DNA of 64,000 nucleotides, taken from positions 32,720 to 96,719 of the forward strand of contig JAAEAF010014396.1 in assembly GCA_011037195.1 (NCBI GenBank), read 5' to 3'. The DNA is from Triatoma infestans (Eukaryota > Arthropoda > Insecta > Hemiptera > Reduviidae). The position numbers and the translations under genes were made by a program. How positions within the stretch are numbered: position 1 is the stretch's first letter; every line of letters begins with the position of its first letter. This document shows positions 1 through 10,471 of the stretch, in pieces. Below the pieces are notes generated by a model. The model was given only the letters and a program-made list of their open reading frames with translations, searched no databases and was not told where the DNA came from.

Positions 1-540
1 ATTTCGGAACCTATTAATTCAAGGTTCTTCCCTTCGGTTTAAAGAACACTTCAAGCACTTAACAGCGTCTTATGGACAAAATTATGTCCGGATATACTGG
101 TGACATCTGCCACACCTTCATTGACGATATACCGTCTTTCACGAGAAAACTTTCGACGAACACCTTCATGCATTATTAAAAGTCCTGAATTGGCAACTTG
201 TGTATAGACTTTGGTAAATGTCAGTTTTTTAAAGACAGCTGTAAATATCTGGGCTATTCTAATGGAATAAGGCCTGACGAAGAAAAATTAAAAGCGATTA
301 AGGACTGTCCTGTACCTCGTAAATTAAAGTCAGAACATTTTTGGGTTTCATAGATTTCTATAGGAAATTTATTCCCAAATTTTCTGAGCTTTCCAAGCCG
401 CTCTCAGACCTTACAAAGAAAAGTGTAAATTTTCAGTGTACACAAGAGCGTCAAGAATATCGAATATCGCTTCGCAAGCCCACCTTAATATTTCCACCTG
501 TCCTAGCCTATCCAATTATATATATATATATATATATAAT
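1..540 (+). pseudogene. Ty3/gypsy pol relic: end of reverse transcriptase
   Basis: Frame-broken remnant of a Ty3/gypsy reverse transcriptase. Translated pieces in changing frames give the stretch after the catalytic palm: FIDDIPSF near 118-145 (a YLDDI-like position), then DFGKCQFF and KYLGY near 210-260, then FIDFYRKFIPKFSELSKPL at 346-402. The last piece is the usual gypsy connection to RNase H, whose partner phrase is 'GYYRKFIP'. At least three frame changes and the loss of RNase H and integrase make it dead. It runs off the left edge of the window, so the 5' part of the element is not visible. The tail after 500 is simple TA repeat. Confidence 0.75.
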
Positions 541-620
541 TAGAAATAAATGAAATAAAAATAAATAAAAATTTTTTTGCTCTGTGCAAGTTTATGTTAT
601 TACACTACTTAATAAAAAAA

Positions 621-658
621 CATCCTGATGATGGGCGAACGCCCGAAACCGGTCGATG
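621..658 (+). ncRNA. Type I hammerhead ribozyme motif, copy 1 (core complete)
   Basis: Every conserved element is present and in order. Stem I 5' strand is CATC (621-624), the core box is CTGATGA (625-631), and stem II is GGGC/GCCC closed by GAAC (633-644). GAA of the core is 645-647. The minimal stem III is A648-T653 and C649-G652 with a CG loop, the cleavage base is C654, and the stem I 3' strand GATG is 655-658. The predicted cut is between 654 and 655. The very short stem III is as described for hammerheads in Penelope-like elements. One deviation is an unpaired T632 between the core box and stem II. The flanking GAAGCAGGCTATCACGGAAA recurs at the other copies, so this is one end of a dispersed element. 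Confidence 0.8.
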
Positions 659-744
659 ACCACAAAAAGAAGCAGGCTATCACGGAAAATGTCTCTGATG
701 CTTTCCACCTCTGCGGAACCAACCACCACAACAGTTATTTATGA

Positions 745-1521
745 ATTTGAATTAACCTATAAATACACAGAATCAAATAATTAGAGCTAGATTGATTTAA
801 CTCAAATGTTCTAACTTATAACTGGTACTGATATTCTCTCTATGAATGAGACTGGTAGAATGTCGAATTTAGACTGTTCTGGTTGAATGCAGAATTTAGA
901 CTGTCATGAAAGAATGCTTTCTCTCTTGGTAGTTCAAATCCTCCCCTTGAAGGGGTAAAAGACAAAGCTAACTAAGTTCTCTGACCTTTCTTCCAACGTT
1001 TCCTTTACCTGGATAGTCCTAACAGTTTCTTTTACTGCACTATACACTTTATTTTAAGCTAAAATTCACTAAAATATTTTTCTAAAATTATTTCAATTTT
1101 TCCCCATTTGCTTCTTCCACTATACAATCATTTAAAAGCAACAATATCTTTGTATCATATTAATATTTGGTCTATTCTATTTGTATCTTGGTCATATTAA
1201 AATTTGGACAAATAACTTTAATACACTTTGTATTATATTAATGCAAGTTAGTATTTAGCCTATTCTAGTATATATATCTTATCTGATATTTTATCCGTCG
1301 TAGAATGCATATTTATTTATTTATTTGAATTAGCCTATAAATACACAGAATCAAATAATTAGTAGCTAGATTGATTTAACTCAAATGTTTTAACTTATAA
1401 CTGGCACTGATGTTCTCTCTATGAATGATACTGGTAGAATGTCGAATTTAGACTGTTCTGTTTGAATAATTAGTAGCTAGATAAATATGCATGCTATGAC
1501 GGATAAAATACCAGATGTTAT
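745..1521. repeat. Duplicated 140-bp segment and a small inverted-repeat unit
   Basis: The segment 745-886 recurs at 1326-1464 with only scattered differences (both contain AATACACAGAATCAAATAAT and GAATGTCGAATTTAGACTG). The second copy lies between inverted arms of about 38 bp at 1279-1316 and 1481-1521 that share the ATTTTATCCGTC / GACGGATAAAAT core. This looks like a small non-autonomous element that captured or duplicated its neighbourhood. No coding potential is seen. Confidence 0.6.
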
Positions 1522-1800
1522 CCAGCATTGCGGATCCATCTACATATTCAACAATATATATCTTATGTTAAAATTTGGGCAAATTCACTTTAAGAGAGCT
1601 GGTAGTTTGCTTAAAATACTGTGTAGGTATGTTAGTCCAGAGACCTGCATACAATAACTTTAACACAGATTGTATTATATTAATGCATGTTAGTATTTAG
1701 CCTATTCTAGTTATATATCTTGGACATATTAAAATTTGGGTAAATTCACTTTAAAAGAAATTGAGTAATTCAAAGTGATTAACAGTTAGTGTTGGTAAAA
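1130..1800 (-). repeat. Satellite-like dispersed repeat, same family as 33655-34080
   Basis: Imperfect units carry TAATGCAAGTTAGTATTTAG, then TATCTTGGTCATATTAAAAT, then AATTTGGGCAAATTCACTTT. The same unit appears in the opposite orientation at 33655-34080. Here at least three partial units are visible, starting near 1140, 1240 and 1690. The stretch 1521-1560 and the rest to 2120 contain nothing else I recognise. Confidence 0.6.
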
Positions 1801-2125
1801 ATTTCCAGTTCTATCAATTCGAATGTAACATCCATCATTTTAATATAAAATCTTCGTTTGGATCTGTGGATATATCTTATTTTATAATGTCTTCTATAAG
1901 TTTCTGCAATAATGAAATTGGTGAACAATTGAAACTCCAAGTCGAAAGCGCATATCTTAGATCTGTTTTACTTTTCAATCTATTCATCAATTCTTCCCTG
2001 GTAATAAAAAATAATATATAAATAAACTATAGATTTAGAAGAATATTGGAACAAATTTTATAAAGTGAAGTTTTGAAATCATTGTCAAAAGGAATTGCAC
2101 AAGAATATGTGGAAAATGTAATTAA

Positions 2126-2264
2126 TGTTGTATATGTACACAGGCAGTAAATAAGAGAAGTAGTGGTGACCACTACTAGGCATGTATATCAGTTAATAAA
2201 TGTGAGCTAAATGGTAAGCTAGTGATTTATTAAACCTGATTATTAATACGTTTAAAATAATACA
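2126..2264 (+). repeat. 5' LTR of the 2.1-10.6 kb gypsy element
   Basis: It starts TGTTGTATATGTACACAGG and ends AAAATAATACA, so the termini are TG...CA. It pairs with 10472-10610. It is very short for a gypsy LTR. No clear TATA box is seen; AATAAA at 2195-2200 could serve as a polyadenylation signal. Confidence 0.88.
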
Positions 2265-2279
2265 TGGCGCAGACGAGGG
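2265..2279 (+). promoter_or_regulatory. Primer-binding site
   Basis: TGGCGCAGACGAGGG directly abuts the 5' LTR. It resembles TGGCGCAGTCG, the complement of a tRNA-Ser 3' end used by Drosophila 17.6/297-type elements, with T-to-A at the ninth base. The errantivirus-like elements at 23236 and 59822 carry the unaltered form. Confidence 0.75.
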
Positions 2280-2332
2280 TGAACAATTCTACTAATAATT
2301 ACAATTAAAAACTGTAAAGTGAAATAATAATA

Positions 2333-2938
2333 GTGACAGTTAATAATAAAAAACAGAGCCGAATAATAAAATTAATAAAATGGACTGTTTTAAACCACCA
2401 TCAACCTTTAGTACTCACTGGTAATGTGGCAGAGAATTGGAGGAGCTTTAAAGCTGAGCTCGAAATATTTATAAAGGCAGCTGTCATAACAGAATATAAA
2501 AATACAGTATGTAGAAAAGTAGCAGTTCTCTTAAATTTAATAGGAGCTGAAGATAGGAAGTTATACTACACTTTTCAGTTACCGGAAGAGAAAAGAGACG
2601 ATTATAATGAAGTGATTGCTTCTTTTGATAGGTATGTAGAGCCACAGAAAAATTTAATAACTGCGAGTTATTTGTTTAATAAACGAATTCAAGATGAATT
2701 TGAATCTTTTGATTCATTTGTAATGGATTTAAAAAAGTTAATACAAGATTGCGATTATGGTCAGCTACAAGAAAGATTATTAATGGATAAGATTGGACAA
2801 GGTATTAACGATTCAAGATTACACGAAATACTACTCCGAGAAAAATCCCTGACTTTGGATAGAGCAATTGAGATAGGACAGGATCTATACAAAGGTTTAA
2901 TACTGAAAAAAAAGAAGAAAAAACAACATAAATTATAA
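2333..2938 (+). pseudogene. gag: gag of the gypsy element, truncated
   Basis: Encodes a capsid-like Gag with LVLTGNVAENWRSFKAELE near the N-terminus, a recognisable opening of arthropod Ty3/gypsy Gag proteins. Helical capsid-type sequence follows (RYVEPQKNLITASYLFN, then DSFVMDLKKLIQDCDYG). The natural start is probably ATG 2380-2382, which reads MDCFKPPS in another frame; a one-base shift then joins the conserved frame, so the listed left end is not a true start. The frame runs out in a lysine tract at 2905-2930 before any CCHC knuckle, so the nucleocapsid end is lost. Protease and RT should follow but are absent. Confidence 0.8.
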
Positions 2939-3164
2939 TTTAAATTAAATGTTTTCAAATAACAATTTTTTAAAATAACCTACGCAAATAAACTAAATAT
3001 AGAGTATATAATATGTATATAGCAATTTTAAATTTATTTTGACTATTGCTGCAGAACAGATCAATAATAAACTACATCACAACTATTGACAATATTAGCA
3101 TATATAAGAGCAAAATATGGAAATAACATAGGAATTGTACTTACAAAAATTTCTTAAAAACTAT

Positions 3165-3495
3165 AGTTTAACTTGCGATATACCATCACCAAGTGTTACG
3201 GACATTCCATGGATCAAGGTTTATAATGGGACATGGAAAACACTAAAATTCCCAACATCAAAAATAGTAATAGAAAAACAAATGTAATGGACATATTAAA
3301 AAAGATAAATTATATCAATTTTAGAACAGACACCAACAACGTATCCCTCAGTTATAACAATCTCCTGGAATTTCCAAAACAAAATGCAGATTAAGACACG
3401 GTTTTCCCATCCGCTCTCTTAGCCCTTTATAAACCTTTGTCCGTAACCCTTCTAATGCCCGTAACCCTTGGTGATGGTATATCACAAGTTAAACT
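3165..3495. mobile_element. Small foldback (MITE-like) element with 40-bp terminal inverted repeats
   Basis: The left arm 3165-3204 contains GATATACCATCACCAAG and the right arm 3456-3495 contains its complement CTTGGTGATGGTATATCAC. The inner ends contain GTTACGGACA and TGCCCGTAAC. There is no coding sequence in between. It lies inside the decayed gypsy element, where RT would be expected. I could not define a target duplication. Confidence 0.6.
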
Positions 3496-4255
3496 GTTGG
3501 CCGCCAGACACAAACGTAACCTCGGTCAGTTGAGTGAGTTCCATTCTGAATTTTTTTTTATCTTCTCAATAAAATCTCACACAAAGGGTACTTACGGAAT
3601 CTACAGTTTTACAAAATTATAATATGTTCGTCACATTTTTTTTTTTCAAGAGAGATTCCCAAATTAAATTTTATAATAAAAAAAAATTCTTCCTTTTATC
3701 GCTATTATTAGATAGTTTAATGTTGGTTTAGCTCGTTCTATTCTTTGATTTTCAAACGAAAAGAAAAAGAAATAATAATGATAATATGTGTTTGGACAAG
3801 ATCGCAACACTAATTTATTGTTGGAAGAAGAAATAAAAACAAAATAACATACTCAATCAATATTTATCCAATAATATTTACGATTCTACTATTGCATAGA
3901 AACTAACTCATATAAACTAATTACAAATGTACGTCCTCGACCTGAAGTTAAGAGTCCAACATGCCGACCTATCCACCAGCTATCCACCTGCTCCCCCCAC
4001 CACCACTCATTCTCCTACTGAACTCTCTCCCCACTACCCACCTACTCATTCTACCACTAGAACATTAACTATTTGCCTAACTTACGACTACATTATTTTT
4101 ATATATAACGACTACATTATTATTTTTATATATAACGACTACATTATTTATTATTATATTATCATTATTATTTAGTATTATAAATTTACATTATTTTCGC
4201 CAAATTTATCTTCCTCCTACAACTTGTAATTTGCCATTTCTGACTTTACGTCATA
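3496..4255. other. Non-coding interior of the gypsy element; short tandem repeat
   Basis: No conserved protein is readable here. At 4085-4165 a unit containing CGACTACATTAT and TTTTATATATAA repeats three times (about 31 bp each). The proline/threonine-rich frame over 3927-4175 is composition-driven and not believed to be a gene. Confidence 0.5.
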
Positions 4256-4870
4256 ATGGCAATAGTAAAAGATGATTTTGATGAATCATTCGTTAAAGAA
4301 ATCGTACACACAGTAAAAGTAAAACCTCAAGTAGGAATGACTAAGGAAACAAAAACTAAGGAAACTAAAAAATATCTAGTAGAAACGGCCAAAGATCCAT
4401 TATTAAATCAAATATTGAAATATTGTCGTAAAGGTCGCCTGAAAACAGAAAATACATTAAAACCGGAAATGAAATTATTTTTCAGAGCTAGAGATAATAT
4501 TCTAGAAAATGAGGGATTACTATATTTTAATTCGAAATATGAAATACCTGATATACCGCTCATGAAGGCAGGCATATATATATATTAAATTTGCAAAAAA
4601 TACTATTTGGTCATGTTTGACTACTACTCACAATGGCTAGAGAAACAATAAATAATGAATGGTTGAAAACAAGAAATAATAAAACTGCCACGGGAACAAT
4701 AAATGTTTTAAAAGAAGTATTTAGTTCTTTTGGCCAATTTGCCAAGCAGTAGGGATTCACGAGTCCGACCTACCCGCAATCTAACAGAATGGCAGAAAGA
4801 GCAGGACTTTCTTTCAGCACTAACGTTTATCGGTTTAAAAAATCGTTAGAGCTGTTTAAAACACAAAAAT
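4256..4870 (+). pseudogene. pol relic: RNase H-integrase linker and integrase core
   Basis: The open part (4256-4588) reads as the linker and zinc-binding lead of a Ty3/gypsy integrase: AKDPLLNQILKYCRKGR, then LKPEMKLFFRARDNI and ENEGLLYFNSKYEIP. After a break at a TA repeat, fragments of the catalytic core follow. One is INVLKEVFSSFGQFA near 4705-4745; another is SPTYPQSNRMAERAG near 4760-4800, equivalent to the 'YPQSNGMAER' stretch around the catalytic Glu. Coding similarity stops at about 4800, exactly where the foldback element begins. The C-terminal part reappears at about 9850. Several stops and frame changes make it non-functional. Confidence 0.75.
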
Positions 4871-5455
4871 AGTGCAAACATACAAGTGTCTGGCCCCCAA
4901 ACTTGTTGTTATTGGTGCCCATTAGAAAGATATATATATATATATATATATATATATTCTATAGTCATTTGGAAGAAACTTATCAAAACATTCCCCCCCA
5001 AAAAATAATTTTGAGTTCTGTTTGTTTTAACTTGTTTTTAATAGACGGAAATATTATACAGAAGTATTTCAGCAGCATCAGATCATTCCTAAAACAGCCT
5101 TACGCGCCCCTGCACACACACGCGCTAGCACTTCATGCTGTTAAGTGAATAATTTAAAGAAACAAAAAATAAAAGTTCCTATATTTTTGCAATACAAGAG
5201 AAAAAAAGAAAGGAAATAATTACAACAATTACAAGTAAAAATTGATCACCGTTTTCTCTATCATTTTTTTTCACCCATAATACATAGATGTGTACGGTTC
5301 TATTGTAAATAACACATAATATTTTGTTTAATTACAAAATCCATCCCTTACACTACAATTTTATTTTTATTTTGTTAATAATATATATAATTTACACATA
5401 CAACACAAATCTTTCTTTCTTATGTCTAGTGGCAGTATGTTTTAACTTATCTAAT

Positions 5456-5662
5456 TTAATTTATTTTATAGTCAAAATCTAAAGCTAAGTCTTGTATTTC
5501 TCTTACTAACCAGCAATTAGATACGTACAATGTCTCCATATTTTCGATCTGTAGTATATATCGGAGTTTATTTCTATGAGTAACTAGTTTAGGACCTACC
5601 AGAATTACTAGTTCTAGCCGGTTGCAATCAGAAACTTTAACACGACCTTTTATTTCTTGCAT
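5456..5662 (-). pseudogene. Left-arm copy of the unknown gene's 3' end (internal-deletion form)
   Basis: An open frame of 68 codons beginning MQEIKGRVKVSDCNR and ending in an acidic tail (DLALDFDYK). It matches the C-terminal end of the longer centre gene (IQEIKGRVKDSECNR) and continues beyond the point where that one decays. Just upstream on the minus strand, the N-terminal phrase KRQLELEE is fused directly to this segment (5650-5690) in another frame, so about 400 bp of the middle has been deleted. The right arm carries the mirror copy at 7482-7688. No known domain is recognised. Confidence 0.5.
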
Positions 5663-5984
5663 CGTCCTCTTCTAGTTCTAGCTGTCGTTTCCTTGCAGAT
5701 ACTAAATAATAACTGGTAGAGATGGGGGTTCTATTTCTTTTACTGCATATGGCAATAGCCTGTTGGTTATGTTAGCTCTCTTCCATAAGAAAAGAGGGTT
5801 ACTATGCTTTCAACTACCATAGTTTCAACTACTTTGGTAGAGGGGGTTATAGAGAAAAACAGCGTTTTATTGCTTTTTTTTAATTTTTTGTTAATAATAT
5901 ACAACATAAGTTACACACAAAATACAATCCTTTCTTTGTTTTTACTTAATGTAGTTTTAATTCCATCAAATTTAATTTTTATTT

Positions 5985-6880
5985 TATAATTTAAATCTAC
6001 ATTTCCACATTCTATTTCTTTTTCTAACCAATAATTGGATATGTACAGTCCCTATATTTTCGAATTGTAGTATATATTAGATTTTATTTCCGATATATAC
6101 TATATATAGTATTATTATATTACCTATATAGCACTAGACTATATTACCTATATAGGTAATTAGTATAATCCTATAATTAATAGTTCTGTTCCTTCTGACA
6201 ATTCTTCTTGCCGGTTGCACTCAGAATCTTTAACACGACCTTTTATTTCTTGGATCGTAATATCATTAAACTTCTCCATCTCCTCTTGTTTAAAAGCGGT
6301 ATCTTGCATATTTTTCCACATGTCTGTGCGAAATTCCATCTTCTCTATTTTGGCAAACGAGTTTCCTTTGTAAGTTGTTACACCATTCGTAGTAAATGTT
6401 AAAAATGGTTTCTTGGTGAGTGAGGAAGTTATATCTAACCCATTTTTGGCATTATAATGTAACCATCTTCTTTCAGTTTTTCTTTATTAGAATAGGCACT
6501 TATAAATATATTTTTGTGGTACCCTTTTAGAAAAAGTACGTTCTTGCACCCTTCTTTTTCTGCAAGGACTCCTACAAATGTAAGGACTCCTTTGTTGTTT
6601 ACGGTAAACGCAGAAACATTGTACACACCAGTTGTGTCCAGATTCTTCCAGCGTGTTTTAAAGTGGTTTATTAACCTATTTTTAAATTCGGTCAACTCGT
6701 TTTCCTTCTCCACCAGTTACTTGTATTCCTCTTTAAGAGTTGTAGTTTTCTGTATATAGTCTATCTTCCTTCTTTTCAAATCCACCTCTTCTAGTTCTAA
6801 CTGTCGTTTCTTTCCAGATAATGCATACATTAGAGATGAGGGTCCTATATCTTTTACTGTATATGGAATAGCCTATTGGT
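5985..6880 (-). pseudogene. Unrecognised gene at the centre of the foldback element
   Basis: The longest coding stretch is 6435-6713 (92 codons). Reading the minus strand from about 6880, an N-terminal charged, probably coiled-coil part is seen (KRQLELEEVDLKRRK, a possible nuclear signal). One in-frame stop follows at about 6715, then a body with TGVYNVSAFTVNNKGVLTFV and GYHKNIFISAYSNKEKL. A one-base shift near 6440 leads to a further conserved stretch (TTNGVTTYKGNSFAKIEKME) and the C-terminal IQEIKGRVKDSECNR. Similarity to the arm copies shows that the gene once continued to about 5985. I cannot assign a family; it could be an element-encoded accessory or DNA-binding protein, or a captured host gene. 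Confidence 0.5.
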
Positions 6881-7481
6881 TACGTTCGCTCCAACCAAGA
6901 TAAACAATCCTTACCAACTGCTTTATCGTTATCCACAATTACAATACAATCAATTTTTACAATTTTAACAATTTCAATATAGGCCTTAAACTAATTACCT
7001 ATAATAGTACTATATAGGTAATATACGTAATAATACTATATATAGTATATATCGGAAATAAAATCCGATATATACTACAATTCGAAAATATAGGGACTGT
7101 ACATATCCAATTATTGGTTAGAAAAAGAAATAGAATGTGGAAATGTAGATTTAAATTATAAAATGAAAATTAAATTAGATGGACTTAAAACTACTCTAAG
7201 TAAAAACAAAGAAAGGATTATATTTTGAGTGTAACTTATGTTGTATATTATTAACAAAAAATTTAAAAAAAGCAATAAAACGCAGTTTTTCTCTATAACC
7301 CCCTCTACTAAAGTAGTTGAAACTATGGTAGTTGAAAGCACAGTAACCCTCTTTTCTTATGGAAGAGAGCTAACATAACCAACAGGCTATTGCCATATGC
7401 AGTAAAAGAAATAGAACCCCCATCTCTACCAGTTATTATTTAGTATCTGCAAGGAAACGACAGCTAGACTAGAAGAGGACC

Positions 7482-7688
7482 ATGCAAGAAATAAAAGGTC
7501 GTGTTAAAGTTTCTGATTGCAACCGGCTAGAACTAGTAATTCTGGTAGGTCCTAAACTAGTTACTCATAGAAATAAACTCCGATATATACTACAGATCGA
7601 AAATATGGAGACATTGTACATATCTAATTGCTGGTTAGTAGGAGAAATTCAAGACTTAGCTTTAGATTTTGACTATAAAATGAATTAA
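7482..7688 (+). pseudogene. Right-arm copy of the unknown gene's 3' end
   Basis: Mirror image of the frame at 5456-5662, differing at only three residues (for example V to I in ETLYISN and R to G in WLVGEIQD). A second, more decayed copy of the same 3' end, in the same sense, lies just inside it at about 7040-7260, matching 5870-6110 in the left arm. The two-copy order in each arm shows a tandem duplication that preceded the large inverted duplication. No function can be proposed. Confidence 0.5.
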
Positions 7689-8345
7689 ATTAGATAAGTT
7701 AAAACATACTGCCACTAGACATAAAAAGAAAGATTTGTGTTGTATGTGTAAATTATGTATATTATTAACAAAATAAAAATAAAATTATAGTATAAGGGAT
7801 GGATTTTGTAATTAAACAAAATATTATGTTTGTGTTATTTACAATAGAACCGTATACATCTACGTATTATGGCAAAAAAAAAAATGATAGGGAAAACGGT
7901 GATCAATTTTTACTTGTAATTGTTGTAATTATTTCCTTTCTTTTATTTTTTTTTTATTGTAAAAATAGAGAAACATTTATTTTTTTTCTTTAAGTTATTC
8001 TCTTAACAGCATGTAATACTAGCGCGTGTGTGTGTGCAGGGGCGCGTAAGGCTGGTTTAGGAATGAAATGACGCTGCAAAAATACTTGTGTAATAATTTC
8101 CGTCTAATAAAAACAAGTTAAAACATTAAACAGAACTAAAAATGATTTTTTTGGGGGTGGGGGTGGGGGATATTTTGATAAATTTCTTCCAAATGACTAC
8201 AGAATACTTTATTTATCTTTCTAATCGGTACCAATTATAACAAGTTTGGGGGCCAGACACTTGTATGTTTGCACTATTTTTTGTTTGTTTTAAACAGCTC
8301 TAATGATTTTTTAAACTGATAGGCGTTAGTGCTGGAAGAAATGTC

Positions 8346-9848
8346 CACAGCTCTAAAGAGAAGATTTTGAATTTGGATATAACGCAATCATTTCCCCAGA
8401 TTAGAAACTTATTTCCCTATACTTTGCGATCAATAGTTTGACTTGTTCCAATATTCTTCGAATAAAAAAAGTAACATGTTTTTAGTGCATAATATCATAT
8501 GCTGTTTAGCCATTATGCCTGTTTAACAATGTAAGAGAGTAGTAGAATTTGTTACATGTTTAGAAAGGTTGAGTAAAACAGATTCAACTTGGAAATTATT
8601 AGCAAAACTGTTATTGCAAACAGTCACAAAACAGTTATCCACAATAATTGCCATACGATAACTTAAGAAAGTTTTAGTGCAATATATGTTTATATTCTTT
8701 TGTATATCTGTGTTTTTCTTGGTTATTCGACAAATTTAATTGTAGTCCAATCAAATTTTGCTTTGTGCAGTGAATTTACCCAAAATATTACATTTTAACC
8801 TGACCAAAATCCCAAGACATTTAACACAATGCATTCTCTATTGTCTAATCATTTGTCATGACTCATTAGCACATCCACAACTCTAGGAGTAAAATTCAAT
8901 CTGTCATTCACTAAGGAAGGTACTTCTATTTAGATGATATATAAATCCCATTAATTTAATAAATTGTCTAAGGGAATTATATATGTAAATTGAATGCGTA
9001 TTGGATTACAAAAATGTTTAATAATATAGAATAATTCATTTACCAGTTAAATTGGAAACTGATCACTATTTTGGGAGAATTAAGTACGTAAATTGAGTGC
9101 TTCTTAGATTAGAAAAGTGTTTAAAAATATGGGTTTTTTTGTACGTAAATTGAAATAAAAAGACTACTAGTTCTACTAAGCTTCTTTTATTTTTCCTTTC
9201 TCTAACTAATTTGTTTAATTGTGCAAACAGTTAGTTTGTACAGACGATTTTTTTTTTAAATTACATTATTGCTGTTTGATCGGCTTTCCATTAGATGTAA
9301 GATATTACTGAGAAACCCCACAAACTATCTCTAAAGATATTACTTTTGCTCTAGTGTTTAAAAATATATAACAAAATTCATATAAGTTCCAGTTAAATTA
9401 CTAGTTTTAATATGCACGCATAGACTGCTATTCTTACTTTTATTTCTTACATGTCAATCTGTAAGATAGGTACTTTCGACTTTTACATTTTTAACCGAAA
9501 ACTTACATCTCTACTTTGCAAGAATTGACGGAATTATGCATGTAAATTGAGTACGTTTTAGATTAGAAAAGAGATTAAAAATATGCGGAATTTAGAACGT
9601 AAATTGAGATACAACAGTTACTAAATCTCTGTTAAACACTAGCTCCTTTCCTTTCTTTAATTATTTTGTTTAATTATATAAACAATTAGTTCGACAAAAG
9701 ATATTAGTAACTACTTTGTCGTACATAGCGTTAGATAACAGATCCAACGACTTTAAGATGTACCAAAAAAAAAACTTTAGAAGTAACTGACTCATAAATC
9801 CGCCATGTTGTGCAGAAAACTGTTTTAAAATCGGTCAATTCTATCTAC
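8346..9848. repeat. Non-coding repeats related to the 35.9-38.1 kb family
   Basis: A motif GTACGTAAATTGAGTGC followed by TTAGATTAGAAAAGTGTTTA recurs at about 8985, 9085 and 9535, and in shortened form at about 9595. The stretch 9655-9800 (CAATTAGTTCGACAAAAGAT and onward) matches 37800-37935. ATTGCTGTTTGATCGGCTTT at 9266 matches TGCTGTTTGACCAGCTTACC near 35960. No protein is readable. This block separates the foldback element from the resumed integrase. Confidence 0.55.
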
Positions 9849-9849
9849 T

Positions 9850-10160
9850 TACAAAGCAGAGAGTTAAGAGTAGAGTAAACGTGCCAATTGTAGAAGAACG
9901 GTTGCGTCCCAAAGAAGTTAGTGGGTTTAAAGAGTATTTAAAAAATAAGCAAAACAATATGAAAAAATATTATGACAGACGTATCCGGAAAAGAAGTGAT
10001 TTTAAACTTAATGAAAATGTATTTTATAGAACAGGGAAAATCTGGGAGAAAGGAAAGAAGTAGCTAAGTATGAAAATAGATCTTACGGAGTTAGCATAGA
10101 AAATGAAAATTTAGACAGGAGGAACTCTCATCATTTAAGACCCTCTAATAACTTCAAAAT
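9850..10160 (+). pseudogene. pol relic: integrase C-terminal end
   Basis: Resumption of the integrase broken at 4800. The open part contains VEERLRPKEVSGFKEYLKNK and MKKYYDRRIRKRSDFKLNEN, the usual linker and basic region of Ty3/gypsy integrases (the 'YYDR' phrase). It is followed by TGKIWEKGKK. After a stop, RSYGVSIENENLDRRNSHHL in the next frame (10083-10140) matches the terminal 'RSY.V...G...RRN..HL' motif. At least two frame breaks lie within it. The 3' LTR starts about 330 bp downstream. Confidence 0.78.
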
Positions 10161-10449
10161 AGAAATTCCGCAATTTAACAGGAAGTTAGATGGTACCCTT
10201 ATACTGTTCACAACCAAATATGGTCGTAAAACATGGTGTACCTTTAAATTATCAAGAATAACTAAAATATATTTATATAATAATGAAGTATTTGTGAGTT
10301 CAATGCAAGTAAAACCTGTTAGTTTAAAAATCGAGTAGATTTATTAAGTGTTTCAATTTATTTTCAGTTTATTATTTAAAAAAAAAAGTAATAATGTAAA
10401 AGTTGTAGTGATAAGTTACACAAAGTTTTGTTCTTTAATTTACAAATTA

Positions 10450-10471
10450 TTAAAAAAAGAAAACAGGAAGA
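10450..10471 (+). promoter_or_regulatory. Polypurine tract
   Basis: AAAAAAAGAAAACAGGAAGA lies directly before the 3' LTR start TGTTG, the expected place for plus-strand priming in an LTR retrotransposon. Confidence 0.7.

Larger units (their letters stand above)
4803..8345. mobile_element. Foldback element with two arms of about 1.35 kb, inserted in the integrase gene
   Basis: The left arm (4803 to about 6163) and the right arm (about 6990 to 8345) are inverted copies. GTGCAAACATACAAGTGTCT at 4872 matches AGACACTTGTATGTTTGCAC at 8255-8274. The outermost bases are GGAC and GTCC, with CTTTCAGCACTAACG opposite CGTTAGTGCTGGAAG. The 0.83-kb centre holds most of an unrecognised minus-strand gene, and each arm repeats its 3' part. 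The arms are very alike, with 3 differing residues in 68 in the matched reading frames. The insertion splits the gypsy integrase. I found no convincing target duplication, and I do not recognise the superfamily. Confidence 0.8.

Noticed and set aside
3927..4175. Proline/threonine-rich reading frame with an isoleucine/tyrosine tail
   Set aside because: Composition of a CT-rich tract followed by a TATA-like tandem repeat; no conserved motif.
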